The translations under genes were made by a program, and so were the position numbers. DNA of 64,000 nucleotides, taken from Clytia hemisphaerica. Lineage: Eukaryota; Cnidaria; Hydrozoa; Leptothecata; Clytiidae. The notes beneath the pieces were generated by a model. The model was not told where the DNA came from. It searched no databases and saw only the letters and a program-made list of their open reading frames with translations. Below, in pieces: positions 58,101-62,614 of this stretch (the first letter of the stretch is position 1; each line of letters starts with the position of its first letter). The DNA lies in contig CACVBU010000520.1 of assembly GCA_902728285.1 (NCBI GenBank), forward strand, positions 10,261-74,260, given 5' to 3'.

Positions 58101-59982
58101 TTTAGACCATTTAAACTGTAAATTGTCAATTATCCCTCAGCAAGACTTACTCGAGGTTTGTATTACATGCTAGATTTGGGATGATTCTCTCCAAAAAGTT
58201 AAGAATATCCATCATGAAATGAAAAAAAAACACCATTCTTATAAAGAAAAAGCGTGTAAAATATCCCTTCATTTCTTTCTTTCAGATTTGATACATAACT
58301 CTCGCAACGAGAATGGACGTCGCTCGTACGAATGCGTCAAGTTCTTGACCAGTACAGCAAAACAAATTCCCAAATTCCGCGAATACATCAGCCATGAGGC
58401 TCAATACAAAGATAAACTTGATGGCGCCGTCAAGTGGTTAGAGAAAAAGGTAACAGGTATACTTGTCTACTTTCTAAGGGAGCAAAGTTTTTCAGAAGCT
58501 TATGATTTGTATAGATCCTAATCGACTGAGGACGACGGTAAATCAGCATTTTAACCGTCCTGCTTGTCAAGATTGCCGGCTGCTCCCAAAGCGTTTCAGT
58601 CACCCCGGCGTCCTGAAAAGGGTAGATGCATACAACCTGCTAATAGCTATATGGAAATGTTTGGGGAGCTAAGTATCAAACGTTCAGATTTCACTTTCAC
58701 CCTCGGGGTTTAAGACGCAACAAATTGTTTGGTCACAAATATGGGGGGAGTTATCTCCCGCTAATGTTCTTGATGAATAAAACCTCTTCATTTAAGGCTT
58801 GGGGACACAAGAAGTTTTTTTCGCGTTGGTGCAACGCAACATGCTCAATCCCACCAACCTGAAACGCTTTCTCGTGTCTCCACCCCACTTTTTCTTTTAA
58901 TAACGTTTGTGCTTATGCTTCCCTCACTTTTTGACCCATGAAAAAAAAAACCATTGCATTGCACCGACGCGAAATCCCACAATTCATCCAGTTAAGTAAT
59001 CCAATGAAGATTTTGATTGCATTCTTTCTACATTTTCTTTCAGTTGAGTGAAGGTTCGTTCTGGCAATCAAACAAAACAAGTTCCACCACTCCCTCCTTT
59101 CGAAGGACCACAAGCGAACAGGTATTCCTCTTTCTGATTGGTCAAGCCATTGAACTCTTAGAGAAAAAAATCGTTCATGGGGGGTGGAAGATATTATTTT
59201 TTCAATTATCTGCCCCTGGTAGTTTCGATTTTTCACCCCCTGGACAAGCATCAAATCGACCCCCTGGACACTAAAATTTACCCATGGACATTGCGGTTTT
59301 TCAGGACTTTTTCGATACCCCTGGACAATATATCTTCCACCCCCTATGGACGGTTTTCTTCTGGAAGAGCTCAATATTTTATAGGATTCGTGCATCCAAT
59401 CCCGTACTTCCCTATAACAATCCAAAGGCTCCCTCAACAATCAAACACGCCAAAAATGACAAAATTTCGGATAATGCTGCGGTACAGCAACTTAGAAAAT
59501 GATGAAACTAAGCTGGCGCTTTATCCGCGAAAGACTTTTTGCAGAGTCTTTTTTAGTCGGCCAGCTTGGTTCGTCTCTCGAATTATCGGCAATTTTAATT
59601 GTTAGTGGAAATGTTTTCATTTGATTGTTAAGGTAACTTTTAAATTGTTATGGGTAAGTGCGGTATATAAACATGCTATTTTCAAATCTTAAGAAATAAC
59701 CTTCTCTGACTGGAAATAGATTATCGAAAAGATTATCTGTTATTTTAATCGACAAAAATAAAGATTTTAGATTGAGCCGTGGCAACTACTTCTAGCATTG
59801 CAATATTTGCTGAATAGTTGATAAGTTTAAAAATAATCCGTCTTTGATTGGCGGACTGTAAAGTAACGCGTCTCTGATTGGCTGAATTCTTGTTTCAGAA
59901 CACACTGCACGAAGCCACCAAACTTTTGGATGAAATGGAATCTCTTGATGCTTCCAATACCGCTATTGTTGAAATTACGTGA
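12369..59982 (+). CDS. USP24: USP24 ortholog, giant ubiquitin-specific protease, 47 coding exons
   Basis: This is a cysteine deubiquitinase that removes ubiquitin from proteins. The joined product is 2,607 residues, colinear with human USP24 (about 2,620) from UBA to C terminus. Exons: 12369-12513, 12951-13124, 17108-17259, 17928-18266, 23159-23404, 24550-24817, 25519-25730, 26980-27075, 27479-27724, 29419-29533, 29904-30070, 30756-30867, 31259-31476, 32061-32224, 33139-33415, 33766-33921, 34484-34684, 34960-35085, 35373-35563, 35927-36145, 36737-36932, 37398-37509, 38170-38303, 39760-39900, 40381-40880, 41679-41805, 44328-44447, 45078-45227, 45579-45995, 46185-46393, 47184-47314, 47675-47813, 48382-48535, 51198-51290, 51690-51826, 52247-52360, 53090-53186, 53770-53889, 54513-54599, 54849-54960, 56455-56576, 56960-57073, 57265-57330, 57789-57870, 58286-58449, 59044-59121, 59899-59982. 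All junctions are GT-AG and all phases agree. Catalytic Cys is about residue 1701 and His about 1968. The start at 12369 is chosen because MESQPSDEH begins the UBA as in relatives. An in-frame ATG at 12345 would add eight residues. Exon 33's acceptor is the least certain junction. Confidence 0.96.
13201..13206 (-). other. Candidate poly(A) signal of the antisense BTB gene
   Basis: AATAAA on the minus strand lies about 150 nt beyond the BTB stop codon, with a second copy at 13193-13198. It sits only about 75 nt from the 3' end of USP24 exon 2 on the opposite strand. Confidence 0.45.
13357..15327 (-). CDS. BTB/POZ domain protein, three exons, nested antisense in USP24 intron 2
   Basis: Exons on the minus strand are 15051-15327, 14680-14748 and 13357-13778. 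All junctions are GT-AG and phase 1, giving 255 residues. Residues 1-18 are charged. A BTB/POZ fold follows (about 23-125) with the diagnostic [20 protein letters not shown] and [15 protein letters not shown] motifs and a later [18 protein letters not shown] helix pair. The rest is a helical BACK-like tail ending KAVQ. The short middle exon adds a Cys-containing insert (about 93-115) into the fold, which is unusual. There is no MATH, Kelch or zinc-finger partner domain. BTB-only proteins of this type usually dimerise or act as Cullin-3 adaptors, though I cannot assign a function here. The start at 15327 gives MSESKENEK. An in-frame ATG at 15369 would add 14 residues. Confidence 0.85.
15370..16439. 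other. Intronic stretch upstream of the BTB gene, no exon seen
   Basis: This is the presumed minus-strand promoter of the nested BTB gene by position. It holds pyrimidine-rich and AT-rich DNA and a run of CCTGCCTATTCTAATTGT near 15930 with a partial inverse near 16085-16100. No coding exon is supported. Confidence 0.35.
16440..16795 (+). repeat. Decayed tandem copies of the exon 3 splice acceptor and exon start
   Basis: Two units of about 156 bp (starting near 16440 and 16600) each contain a pogo-like terminal sequence (CGATTTTCTCTA), a pyrimidine tract and CCCAG followed by exon-like DNA. The first continues GAATTGCAATAGAGG. The second, from 16725, reads [15 protein letters not shown] in frame and then reaches TAA after 22 codons. 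True exon 3 starts at 17108 and reads [15 protein letters not shown]. The copies have no donor site and look dead. Confidence 0.85.
17108..18266 (+). CDS. USP24: USP24 exons 3-4: N-terminal helical region
   Basis: Residues 107-270. Exon 3 (17108-17259) contains [20 protein letters not shown] and exon 4 (17928-18266) contains the conserved [24 protein letters not shown] and [14 protein letters not shown] blocks that identify USP24. Both introns here are clean: CTTTTAG and TTTTCAG acceptors, CAG|GTCAGT and AAG|GTACCC donors. The pyrimidine tract before exon 4 is itself a short direct repeat (CTTTCGTCTCACTCACACC twice). Confidence 0.95.
20202..20435. mobile_element. MITE family D (TTTTTATAAGAAC ends), copy 1
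   Basis: Inverted ends ACACGTCTTTTTATAAGAAC and GTTCTTATAAAAAAACGTGT bound a 234-bp sequence with repeated TAAGAAC inside. Further copies lie at 37517-37724, 57972-58254 and, in part, 52620-52696 and 57632-57730. Confidence 0.85.
22225..22362. mobile_element. Short palindromic MITE (TGTTTTGGCGAACGCG ends)
   Basis: Inverted arms of about 40 bp, GTTTTGGCGAACGCGAC then GTCTTTTGAATA, flank a loop of about 60 bp. Confidence 0.75.
22660..22811. mobile_element. Palindromic MITE (AGCGAGGTTAAGCAAGTG ends)
   Basis: Inverted arms of about 55 bp, AGCGAGGTTAAGCAAGTG and ACCGTAAAGTGCGAT, with the inverse at 22760-22811. Confidence 0.8.
22956..23087. mobile_element. Pogo-like MITE in intron 4
   Basis: It starts at a TA with CAGTGGAATCTC and AACTCGAAC, and ends with CTCGAGTAAAAGAGACTCCAC. 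TA flanks and ends of the CAGT...CTC...TAACTCGAAC type fit pogo/Tigger-like (Tc1-mariner superfamily) elements. It ends about 70 nt before the exon 5 acceptor. Relatives: 25771-25937, 32651-32803, 52079-52219 and a half copy at 61377-61470. Confidence 0.75.
23159..25730 (+). CDS. USP24: USP24 exons 5-7
   Basis: Residues 271-512, three exons (23159-23404, 24550-24817, 25519-25730). The sequence is helical-repeat-like, with [33 protein letters not shown] and [15 protein letters not shown] corresponding to conserved human USP24 blocks. Compared with the human protein a short segment after the KDK end of exon 5 is shortened. Donor and acceptor sites are canonical and phases 0/1/0 agree. Confidence 0.95.
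23690..23968. repeat. Fragments of two dispersed elements in intron 5
   Basis: At 23690-23750 is a partial minus-strand relative of the nested element at 5904 (GCATGACCCCCCCCCCTGG). It is followed at about 23780-23968 by the right half of MITE family E (GATCTAGCGCTCTC, then CCTCCAGGGTTTATATATAA). Confidence 0.6.
24111..24375. repeat. GCACTGTAAGGGT repeat family, copy 1
   Basis: Several copies of TGCACTGTAAGGGT separated by variable AT-rich spacers end in a C/G-rich segment. Other copies lie at 48755-48965 (inverted), 55741-55895 and 62910-63180. Confidence 0.75.
24860..25125. mobile_element. Inverted-repeat element with a second copy at 52835-53060
   Basis: The ends ACAGGTTTTAAAGGTTTTGTTTT and its imperfect inverse near 25100-25124 delimit the element. 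Most of the interior recurs inverted at 52835-53060 (GACCAATCTTGCTC and TTCCTCTTTCTG motifs). An ATG-led frame crosses it but is not a gene. Confidence 0.7.
25771..25937. mobile_element. Pogo-like MITE in intron 7
   Basis: Begins after TA with CAGTGGAGTTTCCATAACTC and ends GAGTTAAAGAAACTCCAATG. Interior copies of TTGTTCGAGTTGAGG match the relatives. It starts 40 nt after the exon 7 donor. Confidence 0.75.
26093..26527. mobile_element. Foldback repeat of GACGAAATTTT and CCCCGAC units
   Basis: Left-hand units (GGGGAAAAAAATGTCGGGG, CCCCGACCAAAAC) are inverted on the right (TTTTGGTCGGGGAAA, GACGAATT). The region runs from 26093 to about 26527 and is low-complexity, with no gene. Confidence 0.65.
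26980..30867 (+). CDS. USP24: USP24 exons 8-12
   Basis: Residues 513-757, exons 26980-27075, 27479-27724, 29419-29533, 29904-30070 and 30756-30867. Recognisable USP24 blocks include [53 protein letters not shown] and [20 protein letters not shown]. Exon 11 uses a GAG|GTTAGA donor. Exon 12 is preceded by a near-identical copy of its own start (see 30618-30831). The downstream acceptor is chosen because the upstream one leads to TGA. Confidence 0.94.
27732..28009. mobile_element. MITE family E, palindromic copy beside the exon 9 donor
   Basis: Ends CACTGACCTTTATATATTCC and the imperfect inverse GGTATATAAAGTTCACTG bound 278 bp. The left end is 7 nt downstream of the exon 9 donor. The interior holds GATCTAGCGCTCTCGATGC. 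Partial copies: 23780-23968, 56641-56760 and the two flanks of 62615-63487. Confidence 0.8.
28010..29230. other. USP24 intron 9 remainder with tRNA-like relics
   Basis: No exon is seen. Two short pieces resemble tRNA-derived SINE parts. At 28732-28743, CCCGGTTCGAAGCCC looks like a B box. At 29049-29082, TGGTTGAGTGGTCAAAGGCG resembles the A-box end of a Ser/Leu-type tRNA. Neither folds into a full tRNA. A family E fragment follows at 29086-29150. Confidence 0.35.
29231..29381. mobile_element. MITE family C, copy 1, just upstream of exon 10
   Basis: The ends CATGATATGTACCA and TGGTACATATCATG are inverted over 151 bp. A central hairpin is formed by AATACGTCACTTTTT and its inverse. The right end lies 37 nt before the first base of exon 10. 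The second copy is at 37990-38144. Confidence 0.85.
30618..30831 (+). repeat. 107-bp tandem duplication spanning the exon 12 acceptor
   Basis: Copies 30618-30724 and 30725-30831 differ at one base (C at 30630, A at 30737). Each holds the pyrimidine tract, TTTTAG and the first 76-77 bases of exon 12. The upstream copy in frame reaches TGA where the junction joins CTC to TGA, whereas the downstream copy continues CTCTTAAAA into the rest of the exon. The near identity indicates a very recent event. Confidence 0.95.
31259..33921 (+). CDS. USP24: USP24 exons 13-16: helical block and ubiquitin-like domain
   Basis: Residues 758-1029, exons 31259-31476, 32061-32224, 33139-33415 and 33766-33921. Exon 13 contains [20 protein letters not shown], matching the human ELIGMDFIWKIAMESP block. 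Exons 15-16 encode a ubiquitin-like fold: [17 protein letters not shown] as the first strands, a [16 protein letters not shown] helix, [10 protein letters not shown], then [20 protein letters not shown] Ser/Ala-rich linker follows. Exon 14 ends in phase 2 at GAAAG|GTACGT, with a second possible donor 81 nt later. Confidence 0.95.
31526..31708. mobile_element. MITE family B, near-perfect palindrome, copy 1
   Basis: Each arm of about 75 bp contains CTTATCGGAGTTTTT, AAAGCGATGCATTGTGGGAT and GTATTACAATAGAA, with a small central loop around CCCTCGAG. It begins about 50 nt after the exon 13 donor. Other copies: 38837-39021 and 47391-47565. Confidence 0.9.
32217..32385 (+). repeat. 81-bp tandem duplication spanning the exon 14 donor
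   Basis: ATTGAAAG|GTACG at 32217 onward is repeated as ATTGAAAG|GTAAT at 32298 onward. Both are followed by related TTCATTTGC/TTCGTTTGC, CTCGTT and CTATCCGTAATT sequence. The offset is exactly 81 nt, so the second donor (GT at 32306) would extend exon 14 by 27 in-frame codons without a stop. Confidence 0.88.
32651..32803. mobile_element. Pogo-like MITE in intron 14
   Basis: TA-flanked 153-bp element starting CAATAGTCTCTTAAGTCG and ending AAAGAGACTCAACTG. Interior TAACTCGAACAAATTG matches relatives. Confidence 0.75.
34484..38303 (+). CDS. USP24: USP24 exons 17-23
   Basis: Residues 1030-1422, exons 34484-34684, 34960-35085, 35373-35563, 35927-36145, 36737-36932, 37398-37509 and 38170-38303. 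Conserved blocks include [37 protein letters not shown] and the short [14 protein letters not shown] block that identifies USP24. Exons 20-21 encode a long Ser/Thr/Pro-rich, probably disordered stretch that differs most from vertebrates. Phases 0,0,2,2,0,1,0 all join. Confidence 0.93.
37517..37724. mobile_element. MITE family D, copy 2, beside the exon 22 donor
   Basis: Ends GATACATGTTTTTTTATAAG and AAAAAAACGTGTATC are inverted. It begins 8 nt after exon 22 ends, so it almost touches the donor site. Confidence 0.8.
37990..38144. mobile_element. MITE family C, copy 2, just upstream of exon 23
   Basis: Ends ATGATATGCACCA and TGGTGCATATCATG, same orientation and interior as 29231-29381 (about 80% identical by eye). 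The right end is about 25 nt before exon 23 begins. Confidence 0.85.
38367..38486. mobile_element. Short palindromic MITE (ATGGGTAATCAGGAC ends)
   Basis: Inverted 18-bp ends enclose 85 bp. It is in intron 23 and has no coding content. Confidence 0.75.
38518..38791. mobile_element. MITE with TCCATACAGTAGG ends
   Basis: Left TCCATACAGTAGGGGGACG and right GTCCACCACACTCCTGTATG are imperfect inverted ends over 274 bp. Interior ACTGGTTTTAGTTCGTCCAC recurs near 62160. Confidence 0.65.
38837..39021. mobile_element. MITE family B, copy 2
   Basis: Palindrome of about 185 bp with the same arms as 31526-31708. It is bounded by AATT on both sides. Confidence 0.9.
39442..39678. mobile_element. MITE with ACTACACAATATATTG ends
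   Basis: Inverted ends AGACTACACAATATATTGG and CAATATATTGTGTAGTGTA lie 237 bp apart, with several internal CAATATATTG copies. Confidence 0.75.
39760..41805 (+). CDS. USP24: USP24 exons 24-26
   Basis: Residues 1423-1678, exons 39760-39900, 40381-40880 and 41679-41805. Exon 25 (500 nt) is the longest coding exon. Matches to USP24 include [56 protein letters not shown] and a [16 protein letters not shown] block. Exon 26 ends ISKEWA|GTAAGT just before the protease domain. Confidence 0.95.
41116..41351. mobile_element. Palindromic MITE (TACCTTATTGGAACTAATTT ends)
   Basis: Inverted arms carry ACTAATTTTCGCGG and its inverse. TTCGCG recurs throughout both arms. 236 bp, in intron 25, no gene. Confidence 0.85.
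42011..43865. mobile_element. 1.85-kb foldback element in intron 26
   Basis: The long outer inverted arms are about 220 bp. The left arm (42011-42240) has AGTCCCGCTGCTGAG, TCGTGACACACATCTTAG and ACGATATTATCGTGCAAG. The inverse is at 43655-43865. A second inverted pair lies inside (about 43370-43470 and 43540-43650, ATGATAGAGCTCTTCAAACT). A direct duplication of about 400 bp (42420-42780 and 42890-43290) shares TGCTTATTAATAGT and TTGAGCCATCTTTTACCTA. A (GACGAACG)n run sits at 43285-43325. No transposase is visible. Confidence 0.85.
44328..47813 (+). CDS. USP24: USP24 exons 27-32: USP catalytic domain
   Basis: Residues 1679-2066, exons 44328-44447, 45078-45227, 45579-45995, 46185-46393, 47184-47314 and 47675-47813. 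The Cys box is [20 protein letters not shown] with the nucleophile codon at 44394-44396 (residue 1701). The [17 protein letters not shown] motif follows. Two zinc-knuckle pairs, CSDC (about 1815/1818) and CEKC (about 1861/1864), bracket the fingers. [18 protein letters not shown] comes next. The His box is [18 protein letters not shown] with His at 46365-46367 (residue 1968), then [14 protein letters not shown] supplying the acidic triad member, then [11 protein letters not shown]. All catalytic elements are present, so the enzyme should be active. Confidence 0.97.
44408..44757 (+). repeat. 76-bp tandem array copying the end of exon 27 and its donor site
   Basis: Donor GTs sit at 44448 (true), 44524, 44600, 44676 and 44752, exactly 76 bp apart. 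Each unit carries the last 40 bp of the exon (CTGCAACAGTTATACATGCA and on to TTAGAGAG) plus 36 bp of intron. Units 2 and 4 share CTGCAGCAATTA, while units 1 and 3 share GTTATACATGCAGCCTGGTA, so a 152-bp dimer was duplicated. The last unit is partial and more diverged. Confidence 0.95.
46578..47071. mobile_element. Mutator-like element with 9-bp target duplication, intron 30
   Basis: The element at 46587-47062 has termini TAGACTAGTAAACTAGT and the inverse. TGTGTAGCA flanks it at 46578-46586 and 47063-47071. The right half has GAAGAAGCTTCTAGTCGG and the left half its inverse. No protein-coding content. Confidence 0.85.
47391..47565. mobile_element. MITE family B, copy 3
   Basis: Palindrome with arms containing AATCGGAGTTTTTGATTTTT and AAGCGATGCATTGTGGGAT. 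It begins about 76 nt after the exon 31 donor. Confidence 0.88.
48382..54960 (+). CDS. USP24: USP24 exons 33-40
   Basis: Residues 2067-2371, exons 48382-48535, 51198-51290, 51690-51826, 52247-52360, 53090-53186, 53770-53889, 54513-54599 and 54849-54960. Exon 33 carries a Ser/Pro linker then [20 protein letters not shown], matching the human [14 protein letters not shown] block. The rest is helical ([41 protein letters not shown]). Exon 33's acceptor is a weak ATCAAG|G. It is the only one that keeps frame from exon 32 and avoids an upstream TAG. A stronger acceptor at 48235 leads into a different frame. Confidence 0.88.
48495..49232 (+). repeat. Degenerate copies of the exon 33 end in intron 33
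   Basis: The exon end AACATGCCAACATATATCAA and its donor recur with changes at 48641-48690 (AATATGCCTATGTAG ... ATATCAAACGAAAC|GT) and at 49180-49225 (GGAACATGCCTACGTATGTC, AAACGACGTGTAA). Each is followed by a CAGTTT motif as in the true donor context. A GCACTGTAAGGGT-family copy (inverted) at 48755-48965 separates them. A low-complexity C-run segment follows at 49280-49475. Confidence 0.65.
48755..48965 (-). repeat. GCACTGTAAGGGT repeat family, inverted copy
   Basis: Four ACCCTTACAGTGCA-type units (one mutated to CCCATACAGTGCA) have variable spacers and end in a pyrimidine-rich CCCCTCCCCTCCCTCC segment. Confidence 0.75.
50129..50519 (+). repeat. 94-bp tandem array related to the exon 34 acceptor region
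   Basis: Four CAG|GTCGAAAA sites at 50222, 50316, 50410 and 50504 (position of the G of AG) are 94 bp apart. Each is preceded by ATGAAATAATTTCC and a pyrimidine tract. The real exon 34 acceptor at 51197 has ATGAACTAATTTCCTTTCTT and TGTGCAG|GTGAACGAAG, clearly homologous. Alternate units differ (TTTTAAG versus TTTCATAT), implying duplication of a 188-bp dimer. None of the copies reads far before a stop. Confidence 0.85.
50531..50707. mobile_element. Palindromic MITE (AATAGCGTT ends)
   Basis: Inverted arms AATAGCGTTCAGTTTGAGG and TTCTGCCCGCGTAGTTTGA with the inverse at 50640-50707. Short loop around GCCCAACGCGAAGCGGAGGG. Confidence 0.75.
52079..52219. mobile_element. Pogo-like MITE directly upstream of exon 36
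   Basis: TA-flanked 141-bp element, AGTTTAGTCTCTATAACTTG to GAGTCAAACAGACTCTACTG. Only about 27 nt separate its right end from exon 36, so the branch point must lie in or beside the element. Confidence 0.75.
52620..53060. repeat. Element fragments in intron 36
   Basis: A family D fragment (52620-52696, TAAGAACATAAAGCTTCGG) is followed by an inverted copy of the 24860 element (52835-53060). Confidence 0.65.
55403..56402. mobile_element. Mutator-like foldback element with 9-bp target duplication, intron 40
   Basis: The element at 55412-56393 has ends GCAAATTTTTTTTCC and the inverse. TTCGCCGAC flanks it at 55403-55411 and 56394-56402. Each arm (about 330 bp) begins with five or six ATGGTCGGAAATATC units. 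The loop holds a GCACTGTAAGGGT-family copy (55741-55895), so one repeat has entered another. It ends 52 nt before exon 41. Confidence 0.9.
56455..59982 (+). CDS. USP24: USP24 exons 41-47: C-terminal region and stop
   Basis: Residues 2372-2607, exons 56455-56576, 56960-57073, 57265-57330, 57789-57870, 58286-58449, 59044-59121 and 59899-59982. Conserved C-terminal blocks are [40 protein letters not shown] and AVKWLEKK. A Ser/Thr-rich tail and [15 protein letters not shown] end at TGA 59980-59982, matching the ALLNEKEQ region of human USP24. Exons 42-44 are short (66-114 nt). Confidence 0.94.
56641..56760. repeat. MITE family E, left-half copy
   Basis: CACTGACCTTTATATACCCT followed by AAAATCTTTGATCGCAG and GGTACCCTAATGGTAACAC. 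The right half is missing. Confidence 0.65.
57632..58254. mobile_element. MITE family D, fragment and full copy around exon 44
   Basis: An inverted fragment lies at 57632-57730 (ATCGGGTGTTTTAGAGCTC). A complete element is at 57972-58254 with ends CATGCTTTTTTATAAGAAT and ATTCTTATAAAGAAAAAGCG. The latter ends 31 nt before exon 45. Confidence 0.75.
58522..59043. other. USP24 intron 45, nothing recognised
   Basis: No exon is seen. A loose inverted pair (TTGGGGACACAAGAAG near 58800 and CGTGTCTCCACCCC near 58875) is the only structure. A minus-strand open frame overlapping this intron and the next has no family character. Confidence 0.5.
59176..59349. mobile_element. MITE with CATGGGGGGTGGAAGATAT ends, intron 46
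   Basis: Inverted ends of about 24 bp with ATATCTTCCACCCCCTATGG on the right. The interior has three or four CCCCCTGGACA units. Confidence 0.75.
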
Positions 59983-60326
59983 TCTGAAATACTTAAATAT
60001 CATTGGTCCTAAATCACGTAATTTCGGAATCCTCCAACCTCATTGGACGATATCCGATTCCCTAATCACACGATCGAAGATCCTCCAGTCCAGTGAATGA
60101 TCCTGAAATCCTTGATAACGTGACCTTGGAATCCTTGAATCTCATTGGCTGACTTTGCAATATTCAACCACGTTCTCAGAATCTATTGGACGGTGGTATC
60201 TAAATCCTGACAGACGATTGGTTAGTGTAAACAATGTAAACTCAAGTAATGAAGGTGCCATGAGTTGTTAAAAATCTTAGTGCATCAGTCTTTTAAAAAG
60301 GCTACTGTACTGCAGCTGCAATATGT
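59983..60326 (+). other. USP24 3' UTR with degenerate CATTGG repeats
   Basis: After the stop codon, about 230 bp carries recurring blocks: GGAATCCT(C/T)(C/G)AA(C/T)CTCATTGG twice, plus related CACGTAAT/CACACGAT and CATTGG(T/A/C) motifs. This suggests an old repeat of roughly 50-60 bp. The end of the UTR is not defined. AATAAA at 60954 is the first good candidate signal. Confidence 0.45.
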
Positions 60327-60849
60327 TTGTAACCAGACGGTGTAAATCGAACGAATCGAACGCCGAATCAATTGAACGCAATTGAACGCAATCGAATAAT
60401 TGCAATTCGATTGTCGAACGCAATCGAATCGCAATCGAATATTACCCAGGATTTGCTGTTCGATTGCTTCGATTACGTTCGATTGTATTCGATTACGTTC
60501 GATTGTATTCGATTACGTTCGATTTACGTTCGGTACTTAAGCACTCGGCTGCCCGCTAAAAAGCCCTAACGGAGTGATCCAATTTAATTTAATCAAACTC
60601 ATCAAACATAATCCTAATCGAACGAAATCAAAGATTATTCTTCGAATGCAAATGACAATCGAACATAGTTCAACTATCCATTGAACCAATCTAACCTTAC
60701 TCAAACCAATCGAACACAATCGAATATTACCCAGGAATCGGCCGTTCGATTGAGATTCGATTACGTTCGACAATCGAATCGCAATTATTCGATCGCGTTC
60801 GATTGCGATTTTTGTTCGAAGTTGTTCGATTGACACCGTCTGGTTGTAA
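60327..60849. mobile_element. Inverted-repeat element with TTGTAA target duplication
   Basis: The element at 60333-60843 (511 bp) has ends CCAGACGGTG and CACCGTCTGG, flanked by TTGTAA at 60327-60332 and 60844-60849. Both arms are dense in ATCGAACGCAATCGAAT-type units plus CGAATATTACCCAGGA. A relative of the central part lies inside the 1675-2731 element. No transposase is visible. Confidence 0.85.
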
Positions 60850-62614
60850 CAATGATATAAGTTAGTATCAACAATCGCAGGCGACCGATAGATGATTGAT
60901 AATTCAGGGAAAAGCTCTGACTGCGATACAATATGAAAGATAAGCAAACTGTAAATAAACTTCAATCTAAAATGTAATATTTACTCCCAATCAATTCAGA
61001 CTTTTCAACGTTTCAAAGACTTTCATCAAATTTAAAATTTTCAAGTTAGGTTTTGGATAGATTTTTTCAATTCATAATTTTTGTACAATATATCCTTTCG
61101 ATTTCTCTTTCTTTGAGAACTTTTTTTAGTTTACATTTTATTTTTTTCAATTTAGCTTCCAAATTCTTTTCCACTTAAGATTATCCTTTCAACATGCCAT
61201 CTTATAATGTTCTGTCGCGAAAACTCAAGAAATCGATTTCATAGGGTAGTGAGGTCCATGAAAGATTTTTTTTCGCCATTTTAAAAAGTTTTCATTGGAT
61301 AAAAATATGTAAATGTGTAAATCTGTGTGTGTAAATCTTACGAAAAACATCATGTGAAATAGTACCAAAGATGTTTTTCGAATTAGAGAAAAATCCGGAT
61401 TACTCAGAGTATTTTATACGGGTTTCCAGCTGAGACAATCGATTTAGTTCGAATTAGAGAGGGTTGACTGTATCTCAAACCTTTAGAGGTTGGAATTTGT
61501 CTCTTATCTATCTTAGTATTATTTCGACTTTTTATACATTAATATTTATATACCAGTTCTTACACCCTTTTAATAGATCATAGAATAAATGTATCTAATG
61601 CAATAGATTTCCTAGAATGAAAGCAAATCCTTGTGTCTTTCTCTTCGTGTGTCGGCCTCTGTCATCATCCACTAATTTTTTGCAGTTTTCTAGAGGTCTG
61701 TGTTTGGACTACTTAAGACCAAATGTGTGTATTAAAAACTTTTCGCTTGTATTTAATTTCGCGAATACGAATCTTTAAATGAAACTTAACAGTGCTTTAC
61801 AGTGGATGTTTATCAAAAAATTTTGCATTTCCAATTTTTATATTGCCCAAACGTGCTTGCTATTTTAATAGTTTCTGGCTTTAAGAGGGAGAGAGTCCCT
61901 TAGCGTAAGTACTATATGGATGGCCCCATAGAGAAACTATCTTCCCCCGCCTCATTCTTCGGTTGTTTCGGATGTTATAGCCCCCGCCGCTTCTAGTGCA
62001 CTTTGGGTAGTCAAAAAAACTTAAAGCGCGCGCTGCATTTCACCCGGGAAGTATTTATTTTTGAATAGTTCACGTAAAACACCTTAGTTCAAAATAAGTT
62101 GACGCGATTTCTGATTGGTCAAAAATCAATGTTTCTAAAATTTCCAGGCAGTCAATAAAAAACTGGTTTTAGTTCGTTCACTGTCACTTAGAAAATACCG
62201 TCGTTTTGTATAAGTTTCCCGTCTCCGCACTAAGATTCTTGTCACTTTTCCGAAATCTTTCCGCTATTTTTCCCGGGCTACGGCATGAGATTTGAAAGGG
62301 TTTGTTTTTTAAGGTACGGAACATCTTGTGCTTACTCATACAAAACTGTCTAACTTTTCGAAGCTTATTTTTCAACTACCCAATGTCCTGATCTTTTTCC
62401 GCCAGAAAAGTGGCAAAGGAATCTTAAGTTGAAGTGCGGAGATAGGACTTTTACAACGACGGTATGATTTATAAAAAAATATTTCCAGCAGGGGGTATTA
62501 TCTACACTTTCCGAGAATTTTTTTGGTTTGAAAAGGTTCGTTCACTTCCCTGTATATTCGTTTAAAGAATGGAACAGCCCATCGCTACTCAGAATGGGCT
62601 CGTAATCGATCCGT
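60850..62614. other. Intergenic region downstream of USP24, no gene seen
   Basis: Contains candidate poly(A) signals (AATAAA at 60954 and 61583), a half pogo-like copy at 61377-61470 (GAATTAGAGAGGGTTGACTG then TA) and otherwise AT-rich DNA without coding character. Confidence 0.5.

Noticed and set aside
58913-59440. 175-residue minus-strand frame
   Set aside because: It crosses exon 46 antisense and a MITE (59176-59349); protein character is absent.
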